This document shows positions 22,389 to 32,939 of a stretch of 64,000 nucleotides of DNA, piece after piece. The notes under the pieces are model-generated. The model saw only the letters and a list, made by a program, of their open reading frames with translations, did no database searches and was not told the DNA's origin. The DNA is from Phymatolithon calcareum (lineage: Eukaryota; Rhodophyta; Florideophyceae; Hapalidiales): assembly GCA_977006965.1 (NCBI GenBank), contig OZ345365.1, positions 62,001 to 126,000 on the forward strand, in the 5' to 3' direction. The position numbers and the translations under genes were made by a program. Every line of letters starts with the position of its first letter. Positions within the stretch are counted from its first letter, which is position 1.

Positions 22389-22479
22389 TTCTGTTTTATT
22401 GAAGCTCCCTTAGTCAATTATCATTGCACCTGAGAGACTTTTCGTTGCGCTACAATCCTTCGCTTACGTTTTCATTTTG

Positions 22480-22572
22480 ATTTCGGACTTTTTCTCAAAA
22501 ATGAAATGCTGAAGACCGTTGTCTTCCATAGATCAGAAACGCAAAAACTCTGCATTAGGTGACACGCGAGGA
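22480..22572 (-). repeat. R1 fragment, inverted
   Basis: The segment TGTCTTCCATAGAT…GCAAAAACTCTGC matches the reverse complement of R1 copy 1 at about 3,130-3,190. The rest of the same R1 copy resumes at 23,320, so LINE-C copy A split it. Confidence 0.65.
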
Positions 22573-22589
22573 GGCAGAAATTACAATAC

Positions 22590-23312
22590 TTGCCGAATCC
22601 AGGCCCCCAACCAAAGACGGGATATCCTTGCCTTCAAAATGCTGAGGAGAACAAAGGACAAAGAACAGAGGCACCTACAAACGCCGCCTGAGAGGAGAAA
22701 CGCCCAAGAGCTCCAGTCTACCAGGAACGACACTGTCGCTGTGGAAAACAGGGAACCGTTTGTTTGTGGAAGCAACCAAGCAGATTCTAGCAAAGCAATC
22801 TGCTGAAATGCTTAGATCAAAATTCCTTACAATGGAAGAAGACCGTCTCGAATTGATGAGGAAGAGGAGTATCCCGTATGACAAGACGGGCAAGCTAAAA
22901 GCAATCCTGAAACTCCCGAATCTGAAGCACAGACAATTAGCGCCTCAGTACATCTGCGGAAGATTTCCGCAGGTGTCAACAAAAAGCATGGTGAAAATTT
23001 TGGAAACCGAGCTCGACAGCATATGGAAACGCTGAACCACAATCTGTCAAGATATGAACTGAAAGGAGACAAAAAACTCGATACCGAGAATTTTCCCTAT
23101 TCCCCTATTCCCTTAGGGCACGAAGCCTATCAGCGGGAACACAACAGCCAACCTATAAGAACACCACACAGTAGGTAGGATGACCTAGGATCCAAACTTT
23201 ACCCACCGCATATAGCAGACGATAAGTTTCAATGGTCTACACACTGGAAGGAAGTAACTGAAGAAGCCTTGCCCATATATTCTTAAGACTGTGAGGCTTT
23301 TAAATAAAAATT
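22590..23312 (+). mobile_element. LINE-C copy A (3' half)
   Basis: The plus strand carries LINE-C protein landmarks C-R-I-Q-A-P-N-Q-R-R and F-K-M-L-R-R near 22,600-22,650, then K-L-K-A-I-L-K-L-P-N-L-K-H near 22,890 and LETELDSIW near 23,010. It finishes with the family's CTGTGAGGCTTTTAAATAAA end and an A-run near 23,290-23,312. It is truncated inside RT and has frame breaks; it lies within an inverted R1 copy. Confidence 0.75.
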
Positions 23313-23319
23313 AAAAAAA

Positions 23320-23592
23320 CTACTCGCCGTGCCGACAGTGCGGATTCAACATGCGTATGATACTTAGTTGGTCAAGGAGTTGCGCTCTTGGTCTGCGCGC
23401 ACTTCCTGCCCTTACGTCAGCAGCTTTTCCTCACCTCTAAAAAAGCAGAACAATAGACGAATACTCGTATATCTGCATTGTTATGTCGGGTGCAACACAG
23501 CACAGGAACAGGATATGCCTCCAGGAAGAAGCTAAAGGATTACTGGAAGACAAAAGTATTGTAATGAAATCATTGAGTAGGCAAGAGCCCTT
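23320..23592 (-). repeat. R1 copy, inverted
   Basis: Reverse-complement match to R1 copy 1 (about 2,830-3,110), including the GCACTTCCTG…ACGTCAGCAGCTTTT block and the GAAGAAGCTAAAGGATT block. Confidence 0.75.
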
Positions 23593-23884
23593 ACGGGGGG
23601 GATATATGCTGATTTATTTTAAAAGCTCCCAAAGCCTCAAGTTGAGTAATAGGCAATTTCTCGCTGTTTTCAATACTCATCTCTCTACTCTCCTTCTAAT
23701 ATCTCCTTAATTCGAATTTCTCTCCCTGTGAGGGCCCGAGTAAGTCTTTTGCATTCATATTCCGTTTGGGATATGAAGGAACTGTATTTCGACGAGATGA
23801 CATTGTCGTAAGCTTGCCAGATTTCTCCCGAAGATCGTCAGTTTGCTCATGCATGCAAGAGCCCTTACCATGGGCTCACGTGAG

Positions 23885-24058
23885 CACCGTAGAGGACTGA
23901 GATAGGACTGTTTTGAGTCCTGAGTTTCCCCGTCCGCCATACTGGTGGACGTTTCGTGAGCTGCACAAAGGTAGGTAGCATCAGAGGAAGCCTTGCCCAT
24001 ATTTTCGGAAGTCTGTGAGGCTTTTCAATAAACTTGAAAGGAAAAAAAAGAAAAAAAA
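23885..24058 (+). mobile_element. LINE-C 3' tail fragment
   Basis: Starts with the GTAGAGGACTGAG block also seen at 63,510 and ends CTGTGAGGCTTTTCAATAAA plus a run of As. It faces LINE-C copy B tail to tail across about 110 bases. Confidence 0.75.
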
Positions 24059-24164
24059 ACTGGAATGTAAATCCGTGGTACGAAAGGTGGTGGAACGAAA
24101 TGAGTGGACAGTTCAAGATAGACAGTTGAATATTTTTTAATCCAAGTGTATTTAAAGGCGTCAC

Positions 24165-25360
24165 GGGCTTCCGAAGATACGGCAAGGCTTCCTCAGAAGC
24201 TACTAGCCTTTGAGCAGCTCACGAAACGCCCAGAAGAAGGGCGGACTGGAAAACTAAGTATCCAAGGTGACCCTATCTTAGTCCTCTAGAAGATTGTTGG
24301 GTCTTGGGCTCAACCGCATTTCGCATTGCCGTGTGCGAATCAATCTAGGCCTTCTTCGTTCTCCATGGGTTCTATGAGTTTCTTACTAAATATTAAGAGC
24401 TCATCTAGTCCTTTTCTGGTTCCAGTCCTTTTTCTCCTTCATGGCTGTATCCTGCTAGTGTGGGTTCAAGGATCCCCATATGCTCTCTAGCTCTGTTTCA
24501 GCCCTACTTGTTGTTCGCATCTGTGTGTATCTGCCACAGCCATGCTGCAGCGCGAGGTGCCCGTGCTTCATCTTGGGAAACTTGAGGATTGCCGGCAATT
24601 CTCTTGTCTTGTCGGATGAAATCTTCGCTTTCCGCTTCGATTCAAGTAGATCTCCTTCCATTGCCAAAAATTTTGGATATGCTTTACAGCTTCACCAAAC
24701 TGTTTCCTGGTCTCCATCGCGACGACATCTTTCATTGCGTACTGCTATTCATGATTGTTTCTGCTTTCAAGCGCTCCATTTAAATACATACGTTCTTTCG
24801 CCTTCGTCCTTCTCAGAATTTTGAAGTCCAAAATTTTCTCGTCGATGTTGGGCAGTTTGGATTCGACACGGAAGAGGGAGTCTATCCGTCCTGCTTCGGG
24901 CCTGTGGTCCGAATACTTGGTTGAAGAATGTTAATTCTACCCCTTGACGGTCTTTTGTACGTCTTCTCACCACGGCGTTGACTGCATTGCGTACTCCCAG
25001 CGTGGCTGTACAAGCGCCTTGTATTTTTGTGTACACTTCTGTATACTCAGTCCTTTCTTGAATACTCTCAATGTAAGCAACTCGTGCACGGCCATCCTTG
25101 ATTTCTTTATTCGTTGCAGGCGAGAGTCGTCACCCAGTTGGCCATGTACTATTACAATGCGTCAGAACCAAACCAGAACCAATCTTTGGCGACACACCAG
25201 GCCTAGACGAGTAATCCGCAGTCCAGCTCGCTAACGATAAATAAAGTGGATGACGCTTCGGCCGTGGAAGCTCTGCAAGCCCCACTAGGAGAAAAGCACA
25301 ATGAATGAATATCATTTTGCACAAAGCACACAGAATGTACAGGTACAGCCCTCACTTTGG
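24165..25360 (-). mobile_element. LINE-C copy B (5'-truncated)
   Basis: Read on the minus strand, it contains the RT end (K-G/Q-G-V-E-L-T-F-F-N-Q-V-F-G-P-Q-A near 24,900), the C-terminal E-L-P-A-I-L-K-F-P-K-M-K-H segment near 24,590 and the family tail near 24,170-24,260. Its upstream part, 25,130-25,360, matches 62,400-62,640 in copy C, including the GPGV/PGVSPK segment. Multiple stops and frame changes show it is dead. Confidence 0.8.
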
Positions 25361-26226
25361 TGCTGAAGAGTACAAGTATTACATTACACCGCTGGAGACC
25401 GAGGGGTTTTGGAGCAGTATAATACTCCAAAGGGTAATCAAGCGGGCTTTAAAGTACTCCAGGAAACTATTTAAACGTTCACTCGAAGGGAGAGGGGAAA
25501 GTGAAGAAATTATAGGTAGATCCATAGATTCGTTGCACGGAGAAGGCTTTATGGTGCTAGACGAAGTAAGTACTGTGTCATTGTAACGAATACACTAAGA
25601 TGTCTCTTCTCGAGTGTTCTTTCGTAAGTTCGGCTTTCCCCTTTACTTATGGCCTTGAAAAGCAGAGCTGTCTACCTCCATCTGGTCCGCAAACAAGTTC
25701 GGTAAGAATGGGATTGATTATCCGTCTATTATGCATTCTGCTGCATAAACGGCATGTGCAGCGAAGGATCTCAAATGGACACATGCGGTACCGAATGTTC
25801 CTGCACGCCCGCCTGCTCTGTGACCGAAGAATCTCCCGAAGAGCTTTGCAGCATCCCCATATGTCTCCTTTTCGCACGCTTTTCGGATCGGGTTGCGAGC
25901 GCTCGTTAATCACCTTAACAGGTGTTAACCATGTTACGTTTCGATACATACTTGTAAAGCATACCACTCTGTACAACAAGTACTCACCCTATTCAACCGA
26001 TGGGGCTATTCGACGTCTGGACGCAGAACCGCATGGTCGCGGGAGACCGCGCTCAATGGGCGCAGAAATATGTTTGGGCTTGGTGCTGACATGGGGGAGG
26101 ACACGCGGATGTGAGATGGTCCTCTGCTTGCTCTTCGGAATAAAGGCATCAGTGTGCGCTTATCAAGCTCCTCAAGATCCAGCTAGAATATTATTACGTA
26201 CTTGCATAGCCTAAGCTGCAGCGCAG
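25361..26226. other. Unassigned region with one open frame
   Basis: A plus-strand ATG frame at 25,600-26,214 (204 codons, Arg/Cys/Leu-rich) is opposed by a minus-strand frame at 25,647-25,979 (110 codons). Neither shows a domain I know, and the overlap means at most one is real. I would treat both as doubtful. Confidence 0.3.
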
Positions 26227-26259
26227 CTTTCTGATCACCCATCATGGGTGATCAGAAAG
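26227..26259. repeat. Perfect palindrome, 16-base arms
   Basis: CTTTCTGATCACCCAT and its exact reverse complement are separated by a single C. It can form a long hairpin or cruciform. No coding sequence overlaps it. Confidence 0.85.
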
Positions 26260-26530
26260 ATGAAGTGCATGAGGCAGATCACTGCACTACTCCGACTGAG
26301 AGAAACGCGCCGTAGCGAAAATGATAGAAATGTGTCATACAACACATTTGGTTCACAGAGGGAAGCTCTACTGTATGACCAAATGTCGCGCGATTTGCAC
26401 ATTTTGCGTGTCAAAAATCCAGGACACGAGACAAATGCACCGTAGCGTGACGACGCATTTTGTGCAGAAATGACGCATTTTGTGCAATTTATCATTTTCA
26501 GGAGTGACCCACTGGGTCATTTGGTTTATT

Positions 26531-26970
26531 TGGGCCAAAATGCTGCCGTGCTCCCCAATTGTTGACGCAGGGTTGCGGCAGTAACGTGTCGACAAGTATC
26601 CGTCTTTTGTAATCAGCTCTGTGCAAGGCCGGCTAATAATTATCTCTTGGAATAGAAGCACAGTACAGTAAGGGGTAGCTTAATTCTGATTTAATTCGAA
26701 CTACTTGGCGACAAACCTACATCGATCGAGTACGACGCAGATGCTGTAAGACTTGTAGATTTTGTAGTACTGTATGTTTTACGGGTAGCCTCCTGTGAAA
26801 GTGACTGAAACTGATTGACTTCGTGAAAGGCATTCCGTTTTTACCCGGCCGTTAACTTAGAACCGTCATGCGACAGCACGCGCTCCGTTGTAAATTACAG
26901 TATATACGTTCAAGCTCTTCGTGGGGAAATGTACAGCACCGGGGGAACACTGCACCATTTTGGCCCAAAT
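26531..26970. mobile_element. Possible MITE or foldback element
   Basis: GGGCCAAAATGCTGCCGTGC near 26,538 is repeated in inverted form as a GCACCATTTTGGCCC block near 26,949, bracketing about 390 non-coding bases. A third, direct copy of the motif lies at 26,985-27,010. Terminal inverted repeats around a short non-coding core suggest a miniature transposon; the exact ends and target-site duplication are not clear. Confidence 0.4.
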
Positions 26971-27010
26971 CAACTAAATAACTATCGGGCCAAAATGTTG
27001 CCGTGCTCTT

Positions 27011-27684
27011 TGATCGAGCTTATTTATTGCACCGAATCTTTGAATACATTTGTCATTTCTACAATAATTCGTGTCCGTTCGCTGATAAAGTTATAGTACT
27101 GGCGAGAATTCGGCAGGAGAAGTTCAAAGAACTCTAACAGTCGAACATTCGAGGCAACTAAGCTCGTTGAAGCTGTCTATGAAGACATTTTGAGAAACAA
27201 ATAGAACGTACACCAGTACTGTAGTGCAATACGGCACTGCGCAGCAGTTTCAATTCGAACTGCATCAAAACGTTTTTGAGCCAGACAACGAATTTTACGG
27301 AGGTACATTTTCCTTTTACTGTATGCGAAAAATTGAATGCTTCATGCACGTGGGTTAACGTTGGAATAAACTACTTTTTGAAATATGTATGTCATCATGA
27401 CAATCTATGATACTGTATGCACTGTGTGCTGAGAACGAAAAGGGCGGGGGTTGTCCATTCCCTTAACGCTCTGCATCCTGCCACTCTGGCAGTGTCGACT
27501 CCCAGATTGATGCAAACTGTAATATTGCCAACACTTTTTTATTCTTTAATCAGTTATGAGTTTCCGCTATTTGTTTGAATTATTTTCTTTCGTCATGGCT
27601 AAACGTGCAAGGATCCACTTTTGTATTGTCCTGAGGGTAATGCTGTGCACCTCCAAACGGCACAACGCCCTCTCTTATGATAAG
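27011..27684. other. Unassigned region
   Basis: AT-rich stretch without a recognisable gene; short chance frames only. Confidence 0.35.
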
Positions 27685-27909
27685 ATGCTCTAAGTTTTTC
27701 CGCCTGATCCGAATTACGCGTCGCACTCTGTCGCCGCCAGCCTGCAAGCGGAGGCTACCGCCCCGCAGCAGTCTGCGGGCACCATTCGTCATGTTGACGG
27801 TCCCCAGCGGCGAATTGCCTTCTATTTCGTCAACATAGGCATTCGCCGTCCGCCATGCCCTATAGTCCGGCAAACGTCGGGCGCCACGGAACGCTCCGCG
27901 TTCGCGGCG

Positions 27910-28910
27910 ATGAAGTCTGCCTTGCGCTTCTCGCTCTTTCTCCTTTTCCTCCCTCGGCTGGTTCCACAAATCCGACCACCGTTATTCCTTCGACTGCAGC
28001 CGCGCTGCCTACTGCGGTCGCGGCGAATTCAACGCCCTGCACAAGTTCCGCCGCTGCTCGAACTTCCTGCACGTTCACCGCAAGCCGATCTCGGTCCAAG
28101 CGTCTGCCGGTCGCTGTCGTGGCGTGGTGACCACTCGTTCGCGCGACCGTACTTCCCGGTCCGCGTGTGTCGGCAGGAGGTTGCGTGCATTCGACAAACG
28201 CTCACTCGTCAACTGCGAGACGATGCGGAAACTGTATTGAAGGACGTGCTGGGCGTGCGCGGGAGGGGCAACGCGCTGAATCATGAGACGCACTTCTCGC
28301 GAGACATCGCATACGTTTGGACGGTGGATAAATGTTCGTAGGAGGCGACGCGCGCGGAGTTGCTGCGTTTTATGGCGCTCGGGGGACTGTGGATGTGCGT
28401 TCGCAGTTCGGCAACCGGCTCAACTGCAAGGTGGCATCCTATTTGGCCGCCAATGCGCGCATGTGGCGCCTGCTCGCGCCGTCGCGGGAGCGCAGAGCGC
28501 GCAGGACGCGGGACGAGACACGGGTATAGTATCTGCGGATGATGAAGGTTCATTTCGAGCGTGTGATGGGCACAAAGCCAAAGTTGCGCACGAAGCGCAA
28601 GTCGCACATTCGTAACCTGCGCTTGTGGTTGGGGGGAATCAAGATGGATGCGGGTCGTGCAGGACGATGCAGTGCAGGTAAGGTTCTACCGTGCGGAGTT
28701 CCGCGACGTGCGGAGGGAGTTGCGAGGGGACAGAGGAAGGTGGAGGAAGTTAAGAGGAAAATTGCGGGCAAGGGGGTGGAGAGAAGTTACCACCGCGATA
28801 GACTGGCGGAGGAGAAGAAGAGGTTTGTGGACATGGTACGAAGTTTGTCGAAGCGGGTTGTTGCGTGGCAGGAAAAGACCTGCAAGCAGAATGTACTACG
28901 GAAGGAGTAA
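27910..28910 (+). pseudogene. S family copy 1: secreted basic coiled-coil protein
   Basis: A conserved ATG (MKSA…) opens a hydrophobic signal peptide, L-F-L-L-F-L-P. A Cys-containing region follows in another frame (H-K-F-R-R-C-S-N-F; V-R-V-C-R-Q-E-V-A-C-I-R). Next is a V-L-K-D-V-L-G-V-R-G-R-G-N-A-L block near 28,240, then a long Lys/Arg/Glu helix with KSHIRN (about 28,600) and E-E-V/V-K-R-K-I heptads to about 28,910. The same order is seen in S2 and S3. About 330 residues would be expected. Frame changes near 27,955, 28,080, 28,340 and 28,640 break it. About 220 upstream bases (from 27,685, CCGCCTGATCCGAATTA) are also shared by all copies, so the duplication unit includes the promoter region. 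I do not recognise the family. Confidence 0.6.
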
Positions 28911-29148
28911 AGGAGTAGATTTTGACGAGTGCTGTTCTCGTGGCTACCTGATGGAGGACGGGTTCTGTAGACAGAAAGTCGAGAAGCTAGGCGGAGACGA
29001 GAGCGGACGAGTGTGGTGAACGCACAGCTGCAGAGCGAAGTTTAGTTGGCATGTAACGTTTTGCTAGCCCTCGTTGAGTATCTCGCTGCACCTGTTTCTC
29101 TGCCTCAAGACTTGTCGCATGAACGGGAGATGTGCACGAGGTTAATTT

Positions 29149-29693
29149 TGACGCAAGAACAGTAGGTTGGTTTGTTGTCTTGGTTTGATAGACACTTGGG
29201 CAACAAGGTTGTCAGTCTGGATGGCAAAGCACGAAGCATGCATGGGGAAAAGAGACCTAGCTTACAATTACTAAGCGGGATCATCGTATGATAACTTTAT
29301 CGCGCGACACACTTTGGTCGACGAAGTTCAAGCCATTTCTACCGTCAAGGTAACGTCTTCTTCATTTATCCCACCATCTAGGTGAAGAACCAACGTTCGC
29401 CACGAGCGGGTGGCGAGAACCCGTACCATACGTCGCGAGTAGGGGGAGACACCGTCTACCGATCCGACAATCGGTTGTCATCTCCGCGAAACGCAATAGT
29501 GCTCTGACTAGCATTGCGTTGGCACTTGCAGGTTACCGGCCCAAGTTCTGTCCCCGTCCACAACCGGAGCTCGTTCCCGTTCCTCTCCGTGTACTACAAG
29601 TGAATCGTATCCATATACAGTTCAGTCAAGTTCGTTAAACACGCGAACGTCGTAATTAGCGTCTGCAGCTTACCATCTTGAAAACTAGCCACA
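29149..29693. mobile_element. Solo LTR, 545 bp
   Basis: The segment starts TG (TGACGCAAGAAC) and ends CA (AACTAGCCACA) and is flanked by a 5-base duplication AATTT at 29,144-29,148 and 29,694-29,698. The uninterrupted sequence is seen in the P0 copy near 10,238-10,260. It carries no coding sequence. This is the footprint of an LTR retrotransposon lost by LTR recombination. It is not similar to the Gypsy LTRs at 36.3 and 42.4 kb. Confidence 0.75.
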
Positions 29694-30060
29694 AATTTTG
29701 CCGCGCGAGCATCGCGCCGACATGTGCGTGTGAGTGCTGAATTCCACATTATCGCGTTCGTCGGGCCGGCGTAGTGGCAGTCCTCTTTGTTCCCCTGCGT
29801 ACGAACGAACGTTGTTGCGATGCAAGCTCAACGTTACAATCACGCTGTCCCTCCATATGCGACGTCAACTCCGAATCGTCTTGACGGCGATTATGATATC
29901 CCCGTTCTTTTTTCCGGTAATATCTTATCTCGCCCCCTGAGCATTTCGCGTTGTGCCGTGCGGTTGCAGATGATATCTTATGCACACCTACGTCATCATT
30001 GTTGTGCGCACTGCGCTCCCATCCTTTGAAGCCAGTTCCATTGAGGACGAGTGGCGCAGA
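29694..30060 (+). pseudogene. P family copy 1: signal-peptide gene fragment
   Basis: Downstream of the solo LTR, an ATG at about 29,857 starts M-R-R-Q-L-R-I-V-L-T-A followed by a hydrophobic core ending S-Y-L-A-P and a TGA. In the next frame the sequence resumes with E-H-F-A…L-C-R-A-V-A-D-D and ends at about 30,040. The layout is a secretory signal peptide plus a short Cys-containing mature part, frameshifted at the cleavage region. It follows S1 by about 130 bases (LTR excluded), and the S-P order recurs at 31.3-32.5 kb. Confidence 0.45.
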
Positions 30061-31060
30061 AGTGTAGCCAGTGCCGAATGCGCGAGTTGGCGACGCAATT
30101 CGCGGTTTGCTCCACAGCCTACTCCACATTGGTCGCTTCAACACATGCCATGTCGGTGTCGGTGCAGAACTGGAAACTGCGATGAGCTGAATGAAAGGCA
30201 AACATTGGCAATGGCTCTACCAAACGCACTTTGGGCGGGGAAAGAGACTCACGCAGGATCGGGCTTTCAGTAAGACCACCACCAATGTAGATCTCAGGAA
30301 AGTTCAGAATGAACGAGATTGGAGATTTTCGTACTGGGGAGTAGAACTGATGTTGCAGAGAGATGCAAAAAAGCTGACTGATTTCCGCAGGGGAAAGTAC
30401 TGTAAGAGGGGGAGGAAAGCAAAGCGTACAGTACGACAACAAAACGTTTTATAAACACAAAAACGCGCTTTATTTGAAACTAAAGACTCGCATCAAAAAA
30501 ACAAATATGAAACCAGATTTACTGTCCTTAATGAACGCGTGTGTCTGCCCGCTGTGAATATCAGGGGGCTAATGATCGCGCGTCCATTTTGTGGTCAAAA
30601 ATATTGACCAAACATTAAGATTAGGAAACGGCACATCTTGTGCAAGTAAGCGGGATTTTGTGCCAATAGTTTCGATGCGCTCGGATGACGCTGACACACA
30701 AACCGCATTGATTAAGGCGAGGGGCCGCGTAGACACTGTCAATTGCTTTGCGCTCTGTACGGTAACCGCTGCAGTGAACGTTTATTGGGTGACGTTCTCG
30801 AATACGCCGTGGCAGGCGTACACGAGTACATTAAATTCAATAATTTTGCTGATACATCAATTCCCTCATAATTTTGCCTGCAGAAACGACTGCAGATTTT
30901 TATTTATTTTTTTGATTCATTGAAAATTTGCTTTCCTCCCACTCTTTTTACTTTCCCATGATAGCAGGTACTGTAACCTTACCTTCACGTCAAGTAAATC
31001 AGTGCGCTCGCCGCCGACCAATCTACTTCGCCCTCGTACCTTGTCGACCGCAACCGCCGG
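30061..31060. other. Unassigned region
   Basis: A plus-strand ATG frame at 30,191-30,454 (87 codons, Lys/Arg-rich with Trp residues) is the only frame of note and has no known motif. The rest is AT-rich and featureless. Confidence 0.35.
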
Positions 31061-31280
31061 ATAACTTTGGCGAGCGCGGCACCGCGAATTGACTCTGCCG
31101 CACACCTGCCTGGCGCGGCGGTGGACCGCAGCTGTCCAAGCGCCCGCCATTCGTCATGTTGGCAGTCGCCAATACCGAATTCGTGCCTATTGCGCCTGCA
31201 TAGGCTCTCCGCCGTCCATGTGCCATGCCGCTCATTGTCCGAGCAAACGTCGGACGCCGCGCAAGTCCGCCTTCATCGCG

Positions 31281-32258
31281 ATGAAGTCTGCATGGCGCTC
31301 CTGAATAGCGCTCCTTTTGCTCTTTCGCTTCCTTCTATTTACCGTCGGCTGGTTCTATGAATCCGATCACCACTGCTCCATATTCACCAGCCTGCACAAG
31401 TTCCGCCGCTGCGAGAACGTCCTGCGCGCCCACCGCAAAGCCGGGCTCGGACCGGGCATCTGCCGGTCGCCCTCCTGGCGCAGCGATCGTGCATTCGCGC
31501 GGAAATTGTTCCCGGTCCACGTGTGCCGGCAGGAGACCGCGTGCATCAGGCAGGCGCTTGCGCGCAAGACGTGAGATGAGACGGCGAAGGTGATGAAGGA
31601 CGTGCTGCGCGTGCGGGGGAGGGGCAATGCGTTGCGGAATGAGATGCGCCTCTCGCGCGACGCGGCGTATGTAACGGCAGTGGATAAATTGACGTCGTCC
31701 TCGACGCGCGCGGAGTTGCTGCGGTTTATCGCGAGTGGGGGGAGGGTGGATTTTCGCTCGGAGTTTGGCAACCCGATCTACCGGAAGGTTGCCGCTTATT
31801 TGACTGCCAATGCGCGGATGCGAAGGCTGCTCTCATCTGCGAGGGTGAGAAAAGCGCTTAGGGTGCGTGATGAGACAAGCGCAAAGTACTTGCGCAGAAT
31901 GAAGGTCCATTTGACCGTGTCATGACTACAAAGTCGAAGTTGAGAACGCAGCGCAAGTCGAATGTTAGTAACGTGCGCAAATGGCTGGGGGAAAATCAAG
32001 AAGGTTGCGCGGTGGATACGCGTTGTGCAGGGCGAGGCGGTGCAAGTAAGGTTTTACCGCGCGGAGTTCTGCGAGGTGCGGAGGGAAGTTGCGAAGGGAC
32101 AGAGGGAGGTGGATGAAGTTAAGAGGAAAATCGCGTGCAAGGTGGTGGATAGGAGTTACCACCGAGATAGGCTGGCGAAGGAGAAGAAGAGGCTTGTGGA
32201 TACGTTTCAAAGTTTGCCGAAACGGGTTGTTGCGTGGCAGAAAAAGAACTGCAAGTAG
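31281..32258 (+). pseudogene. S family copy 2: secreted basic coiled-coil protein
   Basis: Same architecture as S1: conserved ATG at 31,281, hydrophobic leader, Cys-containing block (H-K-F-R-R-C-E-N-V near 31,395; F-P-V-H-V-C-R-Q-E-T near 31,510), V-M-K-D-V-L-R-V-R-G-R-G-N-A-L near 31,590, then a long uninterrupted stretch to about 31,925. The C-terminal coiled coil is at 31,962-32,258, ending K-K-N-C-K-stop. This copy has the longest intact middle part (31,590-31,925). Breaks occur at about 31,300, 31,570 and 31,920. Upstream sequence from about 31,060 is shared with S1 and S3. Confidence 0.6.
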
Positions 32259-32389
32259 AATGTACTACGGAAGATGTAAACTTGTAAAAATTGACGAGTG
32301 CAGCTCACGTGGCTGGATGTTGGGGGACGGGTTCTGTGGACAGAAAGTCGAGAAGCTACGCGGAAACGAGAGCAGGCGAATGCGGTGAA

Positions 32390-32512
32390 CGAGCGTTGTT
32401 ATGCATGGAGTTCAACGTTACAAACACGCTGTCCCTCCATATGCGACCTCAGCTCCGAATCATGTTGACGGGGTCCCTGTTCTTTTTTCCTGTAATATCT
32501 TATCTCGCCGAC
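32390..32512 (+). pseudogene. P family copy 2, truncated
   Basis: An ATG at about 32,440 starts M-R-P-Q-L-R-I-M-L-T-G and a hydrophobic core ending S-Y-L-A-D, matching the P1 leader. The gene then runs into the short element at 32,513, and its upstream flank is joined directly to the end of the S2 unit by a deletion relative to S1-P1. Confidence 0.45.
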
Positions 32513-32690
32513 TGGAGACCAGAGGTGGGTTTTTGTACCGCACTGAATCGCGCTACACCAACAAAAAAGAAACTCTTCCATAGACAGAATCCAGCCAAAA
32601 CCTCTTGGCACTAGGAAAGTTGCCCCAACCGTCAGCAGACGCGTTGGTAGCTTTTAAGTAACAGTGTAACTTTCTTCTTCTTCCCCATAT
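32513..32690 (+). mobile_element. SINE-like element, single copy
   Basis: Matches the ~190-bp repeated segment of 13,772-13,964: GGTGGGTTTTTGTA…CACTGAATCG, GACAGAATCCAGCCAAAAC, a GTCAGCAGACGCGTTGGTAGC block and a CTTTCTTCTTCTTC tail. No coding potential. Confidence 0.65.
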
Positions 32691-32939
32691 ATGTATGATA
32701 TGATACTCAGTTCTCAACGACAGTGACTCAGGATGACGTAGATTTGCATTTCCCGCAGCCCCCAGTCGCTTCAGAATTGCAACGAGACAAATTTACAGCC
32801 CCGGCATCCAACTTCCGGACATTCCCGCACCTGCGCTCGCACCCCGGCCAGCGAACAGAATGGACCACAATACTAATTGTAGCGCTACGCGTCCCACGTG
32901 CAGTCTTATCCGCGGCGATGCCGATACCGCCAACTTGAC

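Noticed and set aside
25600-26214. 204-codon frame as a confident gene
   Set aside because: Opposed by another long frame, no motif, composition like random GC-rich sequence; kept only as doubtful.
27580-27969. Minus-strand 129-codon frame opposite the S1 leader
   Set aside because: It is the shadow of the S1 upstream region and is not open in S2 and S3.
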